Below are positions 50,720 to 59,299 of a stretch of 64,000 bases of DNA, one piece after another. The stretch's first letter is position 1. Every line of letters starts with the position of its first letter. Source of the DNA: Actinocorallia longicatena (lineage in GTDB: Bacteria; Actinomycetota; Actinomycetes; Streptosporangiales; Streptosporangiaceae); the NCBI RefSeq assembly GCF_039534125.1, contig NZ_BAAAUV010000025.1, positions 40,908-104,907 on the forward strand. The letters are read 5' to 3'. The notes under the pieces were generated by a model that was given only the letters and a program-made list of their open reading frames with translations, searched no databases and was not told where the DNA came from. The translations under genes and the position numbers were made by a program.

Positions 50720-52000
50720 TTACTTCAGGAAGTCGGGCACGTCGAGATCGTCGTCTTCGTCGAAGACGACCGGACGACGCCGGGTCTGCTCGCTGGTGAA
50801 CAGACGGTGGGGCGCCACAGACGGCTCGGGCGTGCTGGCCGGCTGCGGCACCTTAGGGTGCTCGACCGGCTCCGCCGCGGGCTCGGGCTCCGGTGCCTCG
50901 GCGACGTGCTCCGGCTCGGCCTGGTGCGGCGCGGCGGCCTCGCTGACCACGCTGGCCTGGATCGTCGCCGCGCGCGGGGCGGGCGGGGTCACCGGGCGCT
51001 GCGGCGGCGGGGGCGGCGGAAGCCGTTTGACCTCCGGCTCCGGCGCGGTGGGCTGCATCTCGTCGAAACCCGCGGCGATGACCGTCACGCGCACCTCGTC
51101 GCCGAGGGCGTCGTCGATCACGGCACCGAAGATGATGTTGGCGTCGGGGGCCGCGGCGTTCGAGACGAGCTGGGCCGCCTCGTTGATCTCGAACAGGCCG
51201 AGGTCCGATCCGCCCGAGATCGACAGCAGCACACCGTGGGCGCCGTCGATCGAGGCCTCCAGCAGCGGGCTGGAGATCGCCATCTCGGCCGCCGCGACGG
51301 ACCGGTCGTCCCCGCGGGCGGAGCCGATGCCCATGAGGGCCGATCCGGCCCCGGACATGACCGACTTCACATCGGCGAAGTCCAGGTTGATCAGGCCGGG
51401 CGTGGTGATGAGGTCGGTGATGCCCTGGACACCGGACAGGAGCACCTGGTCGGCCGCCTTGAAGGCGTCCAGGACGCTGACCTGCCGGTCGGAGATCGAC
51501 AGGAGCCGGTCGTTGGGGATCACGATGAGGGTGTCGACCTCGTCGCGCAGGGTCTCTATCCCCGCCTCGGCCTGCATGGCCCGGCGCTTGCCCTCGAAGC
51601 TGAAGGGGCGGGTGACCACACCGATGGTGAGGGCGCCGAGGCCGCGGGCGATGTTCGCCACGACCGGCGCGCCACCGGTGCCGGTGCCGCCGCCTTCGCC
51701 CGCGGTGACGAAGACCATGTCGGCCCCCTTGAGGACCTCCTCGATCTCCTCGCGGTGGTCTTCGGCGGCCTTCCGGCCGACATCGGGGTTGGCGCCCGCG
51801 CCGAGGCCGCGGGTGAGTTCCCGGCCGACGTCGAGCTTGACGTCTGCATCGCTCATCAACAGCGCCTGGGCGTCCGTATTGATCGCGATGAACTCGACGC
51901 CCTTGAGCCCCTCTTCGATCATCCGGTTGACGGCGTTGACACCGCCGCCGCCGATGCCGACGACTTTGATGACCGCGAGGTAGTTCTGCGGTGCTGCCAC
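50720..52000 (-). CDS. ftsZ: cell division protein FtsZ
   Basis: The 426-residue tubulin homologue forms the Z-ring. The GTP signature GGGTGTG is at 103-109; VKVVGIGGGGVNAVN-type strand 1 and the T7 loop with NLDFADVKSVM are present. An Ala/Pro/Glu-rich linker (about 325-410) leads to the C-terminal peptide DDLDVPDFLK, the contact site for SepF and FtsW. GTG start with GGAAAGG ahead. A good promoter lies in the 192-bp gap upstream. Confidence 0.98.
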   Translation of the reverse strand: MAAPQNYLAVIKVVGIGGGGVNAVNRMIEEGLKGVEFIAINTDAQALLMSDADVKLDVGRELTRGLGAGANPDVGRKAAEDHREEIEEVLKGADMVFVTAGEGGGTGTGGAPVVANIARGLGALTIGVVTRPFSFEGKRRAMQAEAGIETLRDEVDTLIVIPNDRLLSISDRQVSVLDAFKAADQVLLSGVQGITDLITTPGLINLDFADVKSVMSGAGSALMGIGSARGDDRSVAAAEMAISSPLLEASIDGAHGVLLSISGGSDLGLFEINEAAQLVSNAAAPDANIIFGAVIDDALGDEVRVTVIAAGFDEMQPTAPEPEVKRLPPPPPPQRPVTPPAPRAATIQASVVSEAAAPHQAEPEHVAEAPEPEPAAEPVEHPKVPQPASTPEPSVAPHRLFTSEQTRRRPVVFDEDDDLDVPDFLK

Positions 52001-52093
52001 GACGAGGGGCCTTTCCGCTCGCTTGCTGTGAGTGTTTAAAGCTTCACCCTCTACTTGAGGCTTACAGTTATGTAAACCTGAGGGCTGCTAGGG

Positions 52094-52122
52094 ACAGTAG
52101 GGCTGGCCTGCATCAGGGTCAA
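52094..52122 (-). promoter_or_regulatory. ftsZ promoter
   Basis: On the minus strand TTGACC (52117-52122) and TACTGT (52094-52099) are 17 bp apart, close to consensus for the main sigma factor. Just downstream, 52059-52078 is a 20-bp imperfect palindrome (GGCTTACA/TGTAAACC) that may be an operator. A GACAC pentamer, the WhiA core, occurs upstream at 52148-52152, which by itself is weak evidence. Confidence 0.65.
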
Positions 52123-52192
52123 CTAACAACGCCGCAACCGGATCGGCGTGTCGCAGTCACGTCGCGTTGCCCTGGTTCGCGAAAGTTGCAGG

Positions 52193-52969
52193 TCATCTGG
52201 TAGTGACGACCCCCGGCGCGGACACGTCGATGGAACGGGCCAGGCGCCCGGCCTTGGTCGCCAGGAGCGCGTCGAGCAGCTTCACCTTCTCCGGAGAGCG
52301 CTCCGCGGCCCCCCAGACGACACTGATCCCCCCGCCCAGCCGCAGGACGACGTTCTCGGGACTGAGGGCCTCGACGGTCACCAGCCGTGACGACAGCCGC
52401 TGCGGGAGGCCCGCCAGGACGCCGAGGGCCGCCTTCGTCGAGGGGTCTCCGGGACCCGCCTGGGCGACGAGGAGGAGCGGGAGGCCCGGCGCCCTCTTCT
52501 TCGAGGTGAGAACTGTCACACCGGAGGTGTCGAGGTGTGAGAACCCCGCCGTGCTCTGCACGACGGCCACCGGAACCCGTTCCCGAATCGTGATGACGAC
52601 GGAGGTCGGCCAGCCGCGCCGCACCGTCACGTCCGCGACCTGGCGGATGGCCGCGACCCTCCGCTCGACCGCGCCGGTGTCGATCCGGGCGAGCGGGGTC
52701 CCGATGGTGATCCTCGCGGTGTCGGTCACCTGCCCGCGCCCGAGCAGGTGCGTGCCGTGCACCTCGACCTGGCGCACGACGAGGAGCTTGGAGCCGAGCA
52801 CGGCCCAGGCGGCCGTGCCGAGGAGCCCGAGGATCAGCAGGATGACGAAGAGGACCTTCCACCGGTCGCGTCCGCGCTGGGATCCGGACCCTGACTTGGG
52901 CTCGGACTTGGGCTCGGGCGCGGCCTTCGCCGCCGCCGTGACGACCGGGGGTGTCTCAGTCTCCGCCAT
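52193..52969 (-). CDS. ftsQ: cell division protein FtsQ
   Basis: A 258-residue bitopic divisome protein: a cytoplasmic Pro/Lys-rich tail (1-37), one helix (about 38-60, VLFVILLILGLLGTAAW) and an outer POTRA domain (LLVVRQVEVHGTHLLGRGQV) followed by the beta domain. It links early and late division proteins. GGAGG eight bases before the ATG at 52969 sets the start. Confidence 0.95.
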   Translation of the reverse strand: MAETETPPVVTAAAKAAPEPKSEPKSGSGSQRGRDRWKVLFVILLILGLLGTAAWAVLGSKLLVVRQVEVHGTHLLGRGQVTDTARITIGTPLARIDTGAVERRVAAIRQVADVTVRRGWPTSVVITIRERVPVAVVQSTAGFSHLDTSGVTVLTSKKRAPGLPLLLVAQAGPGDPSTKAALGVLAGLPQRLSSRLVTVEALSPENVVLRLGGGISVVWGAAERSPEKVKLLDALLATKAGRLARSIDVSAPGVVTTR

Positions 52970-53008
52970 GCCCCGATCCTCCCCCCGCCCTCCCCGTTCG
53001 CCGCGCAC

Positions 53009-53043
53009 GTCGGGCGGGCGTGTCGGGCGGGCGTGTCGGGCGG
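53009..53043. repeat. 13-bp tandem repeat in the murC-ftsQ gap
   Basis: GTCGGGCGGGCGT occurs twice in full (53009-53021, 53022-53034) and once in part, just past the murC stop codon. It could be replication slippage. Confidence 0.8.
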
Positions 53044-53047
53044 CGCG

Positions 53048-54478
53048 TCAGGCGAGCAGGTCCAGGATCCGGGGCCCGAGGGTCGTGACGTCGCCCGCGC
53101 CCGCGGTGATGACGATGTCCCCGGGGCGGGCCAGCCCTGCGACGCGCTCCGCGGCCGTGGCGAAGTCGGGGAGGTAGTGGACCTCGGGGCCCGCGGGGAC
53201 GGCCGAGGAGATGAGCTCGCCGGTCACGCCGGGCTCGGGGTCCTCGCGGGCGCCGTAGACGTCCAGGACGATCGCGACGTCGGCTCCGGACAGCGCCTGG
53301 GCGAACTCGGCGGCGAAGAAGCGGGTGCGGCTGTAGAGGTGCGGCTGGAAGACCGCGACGATCCGCCGCCGGCCGGACTCCTCGAGATAGCCGCGGGTGG
53401 CGGCGAGGTCGGCGGTGAGCTCGGTCGGGTGGTGGGCGTAGCTGTCGAAGACCTCCACTCCCCCGGCCTCGCCCTTGAGCTCGAGGCGGCGGCGCGCGCC
53501 GCCGAACTTCCGCAGGCCCTCCGCGACGGCGGCTGCGGGCACGCCGAGGGCGATCCCGACGGCCACGACGGCGGCGGCGTTGAGCATGTTGTGCCGGCCG
53601 GGCACCGACAGCGCGACCTCGATCTCCGTTCCCCCGGCGGTGAGGGTGAAGGTCGAGCCGAGGCCCCTGGCGGCGAAGCCGGAGACGCGCACGGCGGCGT
53701 CCTCGGCCTCTCCGTAGGTGAGGATTCCCAGATCCTCGACGGACCCGGCGGACCCGGCGGACCCGGCGGAGTCCACGAGCTCCCTGACGACCGGGTCGTC
53801 GACGCCCGCCACGAGGGTGCCGCCCGGCTCGATCCGGCTGACGAACTTCGCGAAGTTCGACTTGACCTCGTCGAACCCGCTGTAGTTGTCGAGGTGGTCG
53901 GCCTCGATGTTGGTGACCACCGCGACGTGCGGGGCGTACATGAGGAAGGAGCCGTCGCTCTCGTCGGCCTCGGCCGCGAAGACGTCGCCCGTCCCCTCGT
54001 CGGCGCCGAGGCCGGTCGTGACGAGCTGCCCGCCGATGCAGTAGGACGGGTCGAGCCCGGCCTCCTGGAGGGCGACCGTCAGCATCGAGGTGGTCGTGGT
54101 CTTGCCGTGCGTCCCGGCGACGGCGACGGCGCGACGGCCGGCCATCAGCGCGGCGAGCGCCGCGGAGCGGTGCAGGATCCGCAGGCCCCGGGCGCGCGCC
54201 GCGGCGAGCTCGGGGTTGGACTCGCGGATCGCCGTGGAGACGACCACGGTGTCGGCGTCGCCGAGGTGGGCGGCGTCGTGCCCGACGTGGACCTTGGCGC
54301 CGAGCCCGGCGAGCTGGGCGAGCAGGTCGGAGTCCTTGGCGTCGCTTCCGGAGACCTCGATGCCCCGCTTGAGCATGATGCGGGCGATGCCGGACATGCC
54401 GGCGCCGCCGATCGCGATGAAATGCACCCTGCCCAGCTGGGCTGCGGGAACGACCTCGACGGGGCTGACCAGGCTCAC
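53048..54478 (-). CDS. murC: UDP-N-acetylmuramate--L-alanine ligase
   Basis: The 476-residue Mur ligase adds the first amino acid of the peptidoglycan stem. The N-terminal UDP-binding loop is FIAIGGAGMSGIARI, the ATP loop is GTHGKTTTTSM, and EADESDGSF and YAHHPTEL are the other signatures. GTG start at 54478. A 9-bp repeat adds three Ser-Ala-Gly units in a surface loop (53742-53768). It follows murG by eight bases. Confidence 0.97.
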   Translation of the reverse strand: MSLVSPVEVVPAAQLGRVHFIAIGGAGMSGIARIMLKRGIEVSGSDAKDSDLLAQLAGLGAKVHVGHDAAHLGDADTVVVSTAIRESNPELAAARARGLRILHRSAALAALMAGRRAVAVAGTHGKTTTTSMLTVALQEAGLDPSYCIGGQLVTTGLGADEGTGDVFAAEADESDGSFLMYAPHVAVVTNIEADHLDNYSGFDEVKSNFAKFVSRIEPGGTLVAGVDDPVVRELVDSAGSAGSAGSVEDLGILTYGEAEDAAVRVSGFAARGLGSTFTLTAGGTEIEVALSVPGRHNMLNAAAVVAVGIALGVPAAAVAEGLRKFGGARRRLELKGEAGGVEVFDSYAHHPTELTADLAATRGYLEESGRRRIVAVFQPHLYSRTRFFAAEFAQALSGADVAIVLDVYGAREDPEPGVTGELISSAVPAGPEVHYLPDFATAAERVAGLARPGDIVITAGAGDVTTLGPRILDLLA

Positions 54479-54486
54479 GAAAACAC

Positions 54487-55575
54487 TTACCTTCCGGCGC
54501 GGACGACTTCGAAGACCATACGGGCGAGGGCGACGTCGGCGTCGCGGCGTCCCATCCCCGCGGCCGCCTCCGACATGCGGGCCACCGAGTCGGCGTCGCG
54601 CAGGATCGGCAGCAGGTACTGGGAGATCCACTCGGGGGTGAGGGCGCCGTCGTCGACGAGCAGGCCGCCGCCGGCGTCCACGATGGGCCGGGCGTTGAGC
54701 GCCTGCTCGCCGTTGCCGATCGGCAGCGGCACGTAGACGGCGGGCAGCCCGACGGCGCTGAGCTCGGCGCAGGTCATGGCGCCCGCGCGGCACATCGCGA
54801 TGTCGGCGGCGGCGTAGGCGAGGTCCATCCGGTCGCAGTAGGGGATGGTCACGTACTGCGGGTCTCCGGGACGGCCGGGCGCGGCCTCCTCGGTGTTCTT
54901 CCGGCCGACGATGTGCAGGACCTGGATCCCGGCGGCGCGGAAGGCGGGCGCGGCGGCGGTGGCGGCGCGGTTGATCGACCGGGCGCCCTGGGAGCCGCCG
55001 AAGACCAGCAGGGTCGGCAGGTCGGAGTCGAGGCCGAAGTAGCTGCGCGCCTTGTCGCCGATGGCGAGGCGGTCGAGCTGGGCGATCTGCTGGCGGATCG
55101 GGATGCCGACGAACTTGGCGTTCGGGAGCGGCGAGTCGTGGTGGGAGACCGCGACGTGCTGGGTGAAGCGCGCGCCGAGCCGGTTGGCGAGGCCGGGCTT
55201 GGGGTTGGCCTCGTGGACGATGATCGGCACATGCCGCTTGCGGGCGGCGAGGTAGCCGGGCGTGGCGACGTAGCCGCCGAAGCCGACGAGGATGTCGGCG
55301 CCCGACCGGTCGAGGACGGCCGCGGCGGCGTTGATCGCGCCGTTCAGCCGTCCGGGAACGGCCAGCAGCCGCGGGGTCAGGGTGCGGGGCAGCGGCACCG
55401 GCGGGATGAGCGCCAGCTCGTAGCCGCGCTGCGGGACCAGGGTGGTCTCCAGGCCCCGTTCCGTTCCCAGGCAGGTGACCTGCACGGAGGGGTCCAGGCG
55501 GCGCAGCGCGTCCGCGAGAGCGAGCGCCGGCTCGATGTGACCGGCGGTACCACCACCGGCTAGGACAACCCTCAT
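54487..55575 (-). CDS. murG: MurG, lipid II synthase
   Basis: The 362-residue GT28 glycosyltransferase adds GlcNAc to lipid I on the inner membrane face. GGGTAGHIEPALALA is the N-terminal G-loop, and VFGGSQGARSIN and CRAGAMTCAELSAVGLPAVYVP mark the UDP-GlcNAc domain. The ATG at 55575 is preferred to a GTG three codons upstream because AAAGG sits better. Confidence 0.97.
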   Translation of the reverse strand: MRVVLAGGGTAGHIEPALALADALRRLDPSVQVTCLGTERGLETTLVPQRGYELALIPPVPLPRTLTPRLLAVPGRLNGAINAAAAVLDRSGADILVGFGGYVATPGYLAARKRHVPIIVHEANPKPGLANRLGARFTQHVAVSHHDSPLPNAKFVGIPIRQQIAQLDRLAIGDKARSYFGLDSDLPTLLVFGGSQGARSINRAATAAAPAFRAAGIQVLHIVGRKNTEEAAPGRPGDPQYVTIPYCDRMDLAYAAADIAMCRAGAMTCAELSAVGLPAVYVPLPIGNGEQALNARPIVDAGGGLLVDDGALTPEWISQYLLPILRDADSVARMSEAAAGMGRRDADVALARMVFEVVRAGR

Positions 55576-55602
55576 TGCGCGCACACCTTTCGAAAGGGGG
55601 GT

Positions 55603-56862
55603 TCAGCGGGCTCGGCCGAGACCCAGCCAGCTTAGGGCCCGGGCCACCGGTCCGGGACCGCGTGCCGCGAGTGCCTGGCGGGCTCCGGGTTCGCGCTTGG
55701 CGAAAGCCAGGAGCATGCCCAGCCCGAGCAGGGTCGGGATGAGCGCGGATCCTCCGTAGGACACCAGCGGAAGCGGAATGCCGGTAATGGGTAGGACTTG
55801 GATGACGGCCCCGATGTTCACGATGGCTTGCACCACGATCCAGGCCGTGGTCCCGGCGGCGGCCAGGCGCATGAACGGGTCCCGGACGCGCCGGGCGATC
55901 CGCAGGCCCGCGTAGGCGAGCAGGCCGAACATCCCGAGGACCATCAGGGTGCCGATGAGGCCGAGCTCCTCACCGACGACCGCGAAGATGAAGTCGGTGT
56001 CGCCGTGCGGGAGGTACTGCCACTTGAAGCGGCCCTCGCCGAGGCCCGTCCCGAAGATGCCGCCGGAGCCGATCGCCTTGACGCCCTGGTTGCCCTGGTA
56101 GTTCCCGTTGAGCGGGTCGCCGGAGGGATCGAGGAAGCCGGTGAGGCGCTTGAACCGGTAGGGCTCGACCACGATGAGGATCGAGGTCAGCATCAGGATC
56201 AGGCCGGTCATGCCGAGCAGCAGGCGTCCGGGCGTGCCGACGATCCACAGCAGCGCCAGGAAGACCGTGAACAGCACCAGGGTGGTGCCCAGGTCGTTGC
56301 CGAGCATGACGAGCATGACCACGACCGCGGTGCCGGGCATCAGCGGGATCAGCAGCTGCTTCCAGTCGGTCAGCATCCGCAGCTTCTCCTTGCGGGCCAG
56401 CAGGTCCGCGCCCCACAGGACGAGACCGAGCTTGGCCGGCTCGGACGGCTGCAGCCGCAGCCCGCCGCCGAAGTCGATCCAGCGCGTCGCGCCGTTGACG
56501 TTGGTGCCGAGCCCCGGGACCAGCACCAGGACCAGCGCCAGAACCGACAGCAGCAGGATCGGGTAGGCCAGCACGCGGAACGCCTTCACCGGCAGCATCG
56601 CGGTGACGATCATCATCGGGATGCCGATCGCGACCCAGGTCGCCTGGCGGATCAGCAGGGTGAACGGGGACCCCGTCAGGTTCAGCTGGATCACGTACGA
56701 CGCCGACAGCACCATCGTCAGCCCGAGCGCCAGCAGCAGCATCGAGCAGCCGAGGATCAGGTAGTACGAGGTCAGCGGGCGGTCGAGGAGGCTCAGCATC
56801 CCGGCGATCTGCGCACGGGGGCTGAAGCGCGTCTCCTCGGCCGCCTCTTCGGTGACGGTCAC
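55603..56862 (-). CDS. ftsW: FtsW, SEDS glycosyltransferase
   Basis: A 419-residue protein of the SEDS family with ten transmembrane helices. FtsW polymerises lipid II at the septum with its partner FtsI, also in this cluster. Conserved parts are RWIDFGGGLRLQPSEPAKLG, the big loop with GNYQGNQGVKAIGSGG and PHGDTDFIFAVVGEELG, with the catalytic Asp in the central region. The GTG overlaps the murD stop by four bases. Confidence 0.96.
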   Translation of the reverse strand: MTVTEEAAEETRFSPRAQIAGMLSLLDRPLTSYYLILGCSMLLLALGLTMVLSASYVIQLNLTGSPFTLLIRQATWVAIGIPMMIVTAMLPVKAFRVLAYPILLLSVLALVLVLVPGLGTNVNGATRWIDFGGGLRLQPSEPAKLGLVLWGADLLARKEKLRMLTDWKQLLIPLMPGTAVVVMLVMLGNDLGTTLVLFTVFLALLWIVGTPGRLLLGMTGLILMLTSILIVVEPYRFKRLTGFLDPSGDPLNGNYQGNQGVKAIGSGGIFGTGLGEGRFKWQYLPHGDTDFIFAVVGEELGLIGTLMVLGMFGLLAYAGLRIARRVRDPFMRLAAAGTTAWIVVQAIVNIGAVIQVLPITGIPLPLVSYGGSALIPTLLGLGMLLAFAKREPGARQALAARGPGPVARALSWLGLGRAR

Positions 56863-58229
56863 CGCTCGTCGGCGGTCAGGCGGCCCACGGCTGCGGCGAA
56901 CGCGTCGCCGCGCGCGCCGTAGTTGCGGAACATGTCCATCGACGCCCCTGCGGGGGCGAGCAGCACGGTGTCACCCGGCTGTGCGAGCCGGGCCGCTTCG
57001 GTCACCACGAGGTCCATCGCACCAGTGTCAGTGGCGGCCACGTCGACCACCGGGACATTCGGCGCGTGTCGCGCGAGTGCTTCGGCGATCTGCGCCCGGT
57101 CGGCGCCGAGCAGGACGGCCGCGCGCAGCCGCGGGGCGGCGTCGCGGACGAGCGCGTCGATGTCGGCCCCCTTGAGCAGGCCGCCGGCGATCCACACGAT
57201 GTTCTCGAAGGCCGCGAGGGAGGCGGCTGCGGCGTGCGGGTTGGTGGCCTTGGAGTCGTCGACGTAGGTGACCTCGCGGACCGTCGCGACGGTGGCGATC
57301 CGGTGGGGATCGGGCTGGAAGGCCTTCAGGCCGTCGCTGATCACCTCGGACGGCACCCCGAAGGCCCGGGCCAGGGCGGCGGCGGCGAGGGCGTTGGCGA
57401 CGTTGTGAGGGGCGAACGGGACGATGTCCCGCAATTCCGCGATCTGGTCGGCCTCGCGGACGGGGTCCGCGGTGAGCGCCCGGTCGACCAGGAGGTCCTC
57501 CACGACGCCGAACTCGCCCGGGGCGGGCGTCAGCAGCGTGAAGCCGATGGCGTCCTCCCCCGCGAGCGCGACCGTCGCCGGGTCGTCGGCGTTGCAGATC
57601 CGGACGGTCCCCGCGCCGAAGATCTTCGCCTTCGCCTCACCGTAGGACTCCATGGACCCGTGCCAGTCGAGGTGGTCGGGCGCGAGGTTGAGGATCACCG
57701 CGGCGTGCGGGGCGAGGGTCGAGGACCAGTGGAGCTGGAAGCTCGACAGCTCCACCGCGAGGACGTCGTGGCCCTCCACGACGGCCTCGACCAGCGACTC
57801 CCCCACGTTCCCGACGGCGACGGCGTCGTATCCGGCCGTCCGGAGAATCGAGGTGAGCATCCGGACGACCGTCGTCTTGCCGTTGGTCCCGGTCAACGCC
57901 AGCCAGGGGGCGGCGCCGGGGCCGCGCAGCCGCCACGCCAGTTCCGCGTCGCCGATGACCTCCACGCCCATCGCCTCGGCGGCCAGCGGCAGCGGGGTCC
58001 CGGGCCGCCAGCCCGGCGTGATCACGACCAGGTCGGTGTCGGGCGGGAGCACGGCGCCCTCGCCCAGCAGCAGCTCCACGCCGAGGGCGCGCAGCTCGCC
58101 GGCGCCGTCGATCTCCGGCCGGGAGTCGACGCCGGTCACCCGGGCGCCCATCCCGACCAGGATCCGGGCGATGGGGAGGCCCGTCGTGGCCAGCCCCGCC
58201 ATGACGATGTGCTTGCCCTTGACGTCCAC
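56859..58229 (-). CDS. murD: UDP-N-acetylmuramoyl-L-alanine--D-glutamate ligase
   Basis: The 456-residue ligase adds D-Glu. ALTGTNGKTTVVRM is the ATP loop, LAVELSSFQL and LNLAPDHLDWHG are family motifs, and YVDDSKATNPHA is the substrate loop. The GTG shares its first base with the last base of the mraY stop (TAGTG). The N-terminus VDVKGKHIVMAGLATTG fits the family. Confidence 0.97.
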   Translation of the reverse strand: MDVKGKHIVMAGLATTGLPIARILVGMGARVTGVDSRPEIDGAGELRALGVELLLGEGAVLPPDTDLVVITPGWRPGTPLPLAAEAMGVEVIGDAELAWRLRGPGAAPWLALTGTNGKTTVVRMLTSILRTAGYDAVAVGNVGESLVEAVVEGHDVLAVELSSFQLHWSSTLAPHAAVILNLAPDHLDWHGSMESYGEAKAKIFGAGTVRICNADDPATVALAGEDAIGFTLLTPAPGEFGVVEDLLVDRALTADPVREADQIAELRDIVPFAPHNVANALAAAALARAFGVPSEVISDGLKAFQPDPHRIATVATVREVTYVDDSKATNPHAAAASLAAFENIVWIAGGLLKGADIDALVRDAAPRLRAAVLLGADRAQIAEALARHAPNVPVVDVAATDTGAMDLVVTEAARLAQPGDTVLLAPAGASMDMFRNYGARGDAFAAAVGRLTADER

Positions 58230-59299
58230 TACTTCGGCACCCACTCCAGGTAGAACAGCCCGAGCCCGGCCGCGACGCACAGTCCGCAGATCAGCCAGAA
58301 CCGGACCACGATCGTGGTCTCCGCCCACCCCGACAGCTCGAAGTGGTGCTGAAGGGGGGCCATCTTGAACAGGCGCTTGGGGGTGCCCATCCGGCTGGTG
58401 ATCTTGAAGAAGCCGACCTGGAGGATGACCGACATCGTGATCAGGACGATCATGCCGCCGAGGATGGCGAGCAGGAACTGGGTCCGGGTGGTGATGGCCA
58501 GGCCGACCAGGACGCCGCCGAGGGCCAGCGAGCCGGTGTCGCCCATGAAGATCTTGGCGGGAGGGGCGTTCCACCACAGGAAGCCGAAGCAGGCGCCGAG
58601 CACCGAGGCGGCGACGACCGCGAGGTCGAGGGGGTCGCGGACCTCATAGCAGTGCTGCACGAGGGTGTCGGCGCAGCCCTGGCGGAACTGCCAGTTGCCG
58701 ATGATCACATACGCGGCCAGGACCAGGCCGCAGGTTCCGGACGCGAGGCCGTCGAGGCCGTCGGTCAGGTTCACGCCGTTGGACACGCCCTGGATGAGGA
58801 TCAGCGCCCACAGCACGAACAGGTACGGGCCGATCGGGGGCCCGAAGTCCCGCAGGAACGACAGGCTCGGCTCGGCCGGGGTGACCTCCATGTTGTTCGG
58901 GAACTGGAGGCACCCGACCGCGAAGATCACGCCGACGATGACGATGCCCGTCGCCTTGGCGCGGCTGCGCAGGCCGAGGCTGCGCTGCTTGAAGACCTTG
59001 ATGTAGTCGTCGACGAAGCCGACGACGCCCAGGCCCGTCATGAGGAACAGCACGAGCCCCGCCGAGATGGTCGGGACCGTCCACGTGATCAGATGCGCGG
59101 CCCCGTACCCGAGCAGCGAGCCGATCACGATGACCGTCCCGCCCATGGTGGGCGTGCCGCGCTTGCTCTGGTGGGTGCTGACACCGTCCTCGCGGATCAT
59201 CTGGCCGTAGCCCAGGCGGGTCACGAGCCGGATCCACACCGGGGTGCCGAGCAGACCGATGATCAGCGCCAGTCCACTGGCGATGATGACGTTGTTCAC
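58229..59299 (-). CDS. mraY: MraY, phospho-MurNAc-pentapeptide translocase
   Basis: The 356-residue membrane enzyme makes lipid I from UDP-MurNAc-pentapeptide and undecaprenyl phosphate. Ten helices, the Asp-rich motif GFVDDYIKV and the NLTDGLDGLASG and FMGDTGSLALGG motifs are as in the family. GTG start overlapping the murF stop (GTGA). Confidence 0.97.
   Translation of the reverse strand: MNNVIIASGLALIIGLLGTPVWIRLVTRLGYGQMIREDGVSTHQSKRGTPTMGGTVIVIGSLLGYGAAHLITWTVPTISAGLVLFLMTGLGVVGFVDDYIKVFKQRSLGLRSRAKATGIVIVGVIFAVGCLQFPNNMEVTPAEPSLSFLRDFGPPIGPYLFVLWALILIQGVSNGVNLTDGLDGLASGTCGLVLAAYVIIGNWQFRQGCADTLVQHCYEVRDPLDLAVVAASVLGACFGFLWWNAPPAKIFMGDTGSLALGGVLVGLAITTRTQFLLAILGGMIVLITMSVILQVGFFKITSRMGTPKRLFKMAPLQHHFELSGWAETTIVVRFWLICGLCVAAGLGLFYLEWVPK

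Noticed and set aside
52148..52152. GACAC pentamer upstream of ftsZ as a WhiA site
   Set aside because: Five bases are expected often by chance in this DNA; kept only as a remark.
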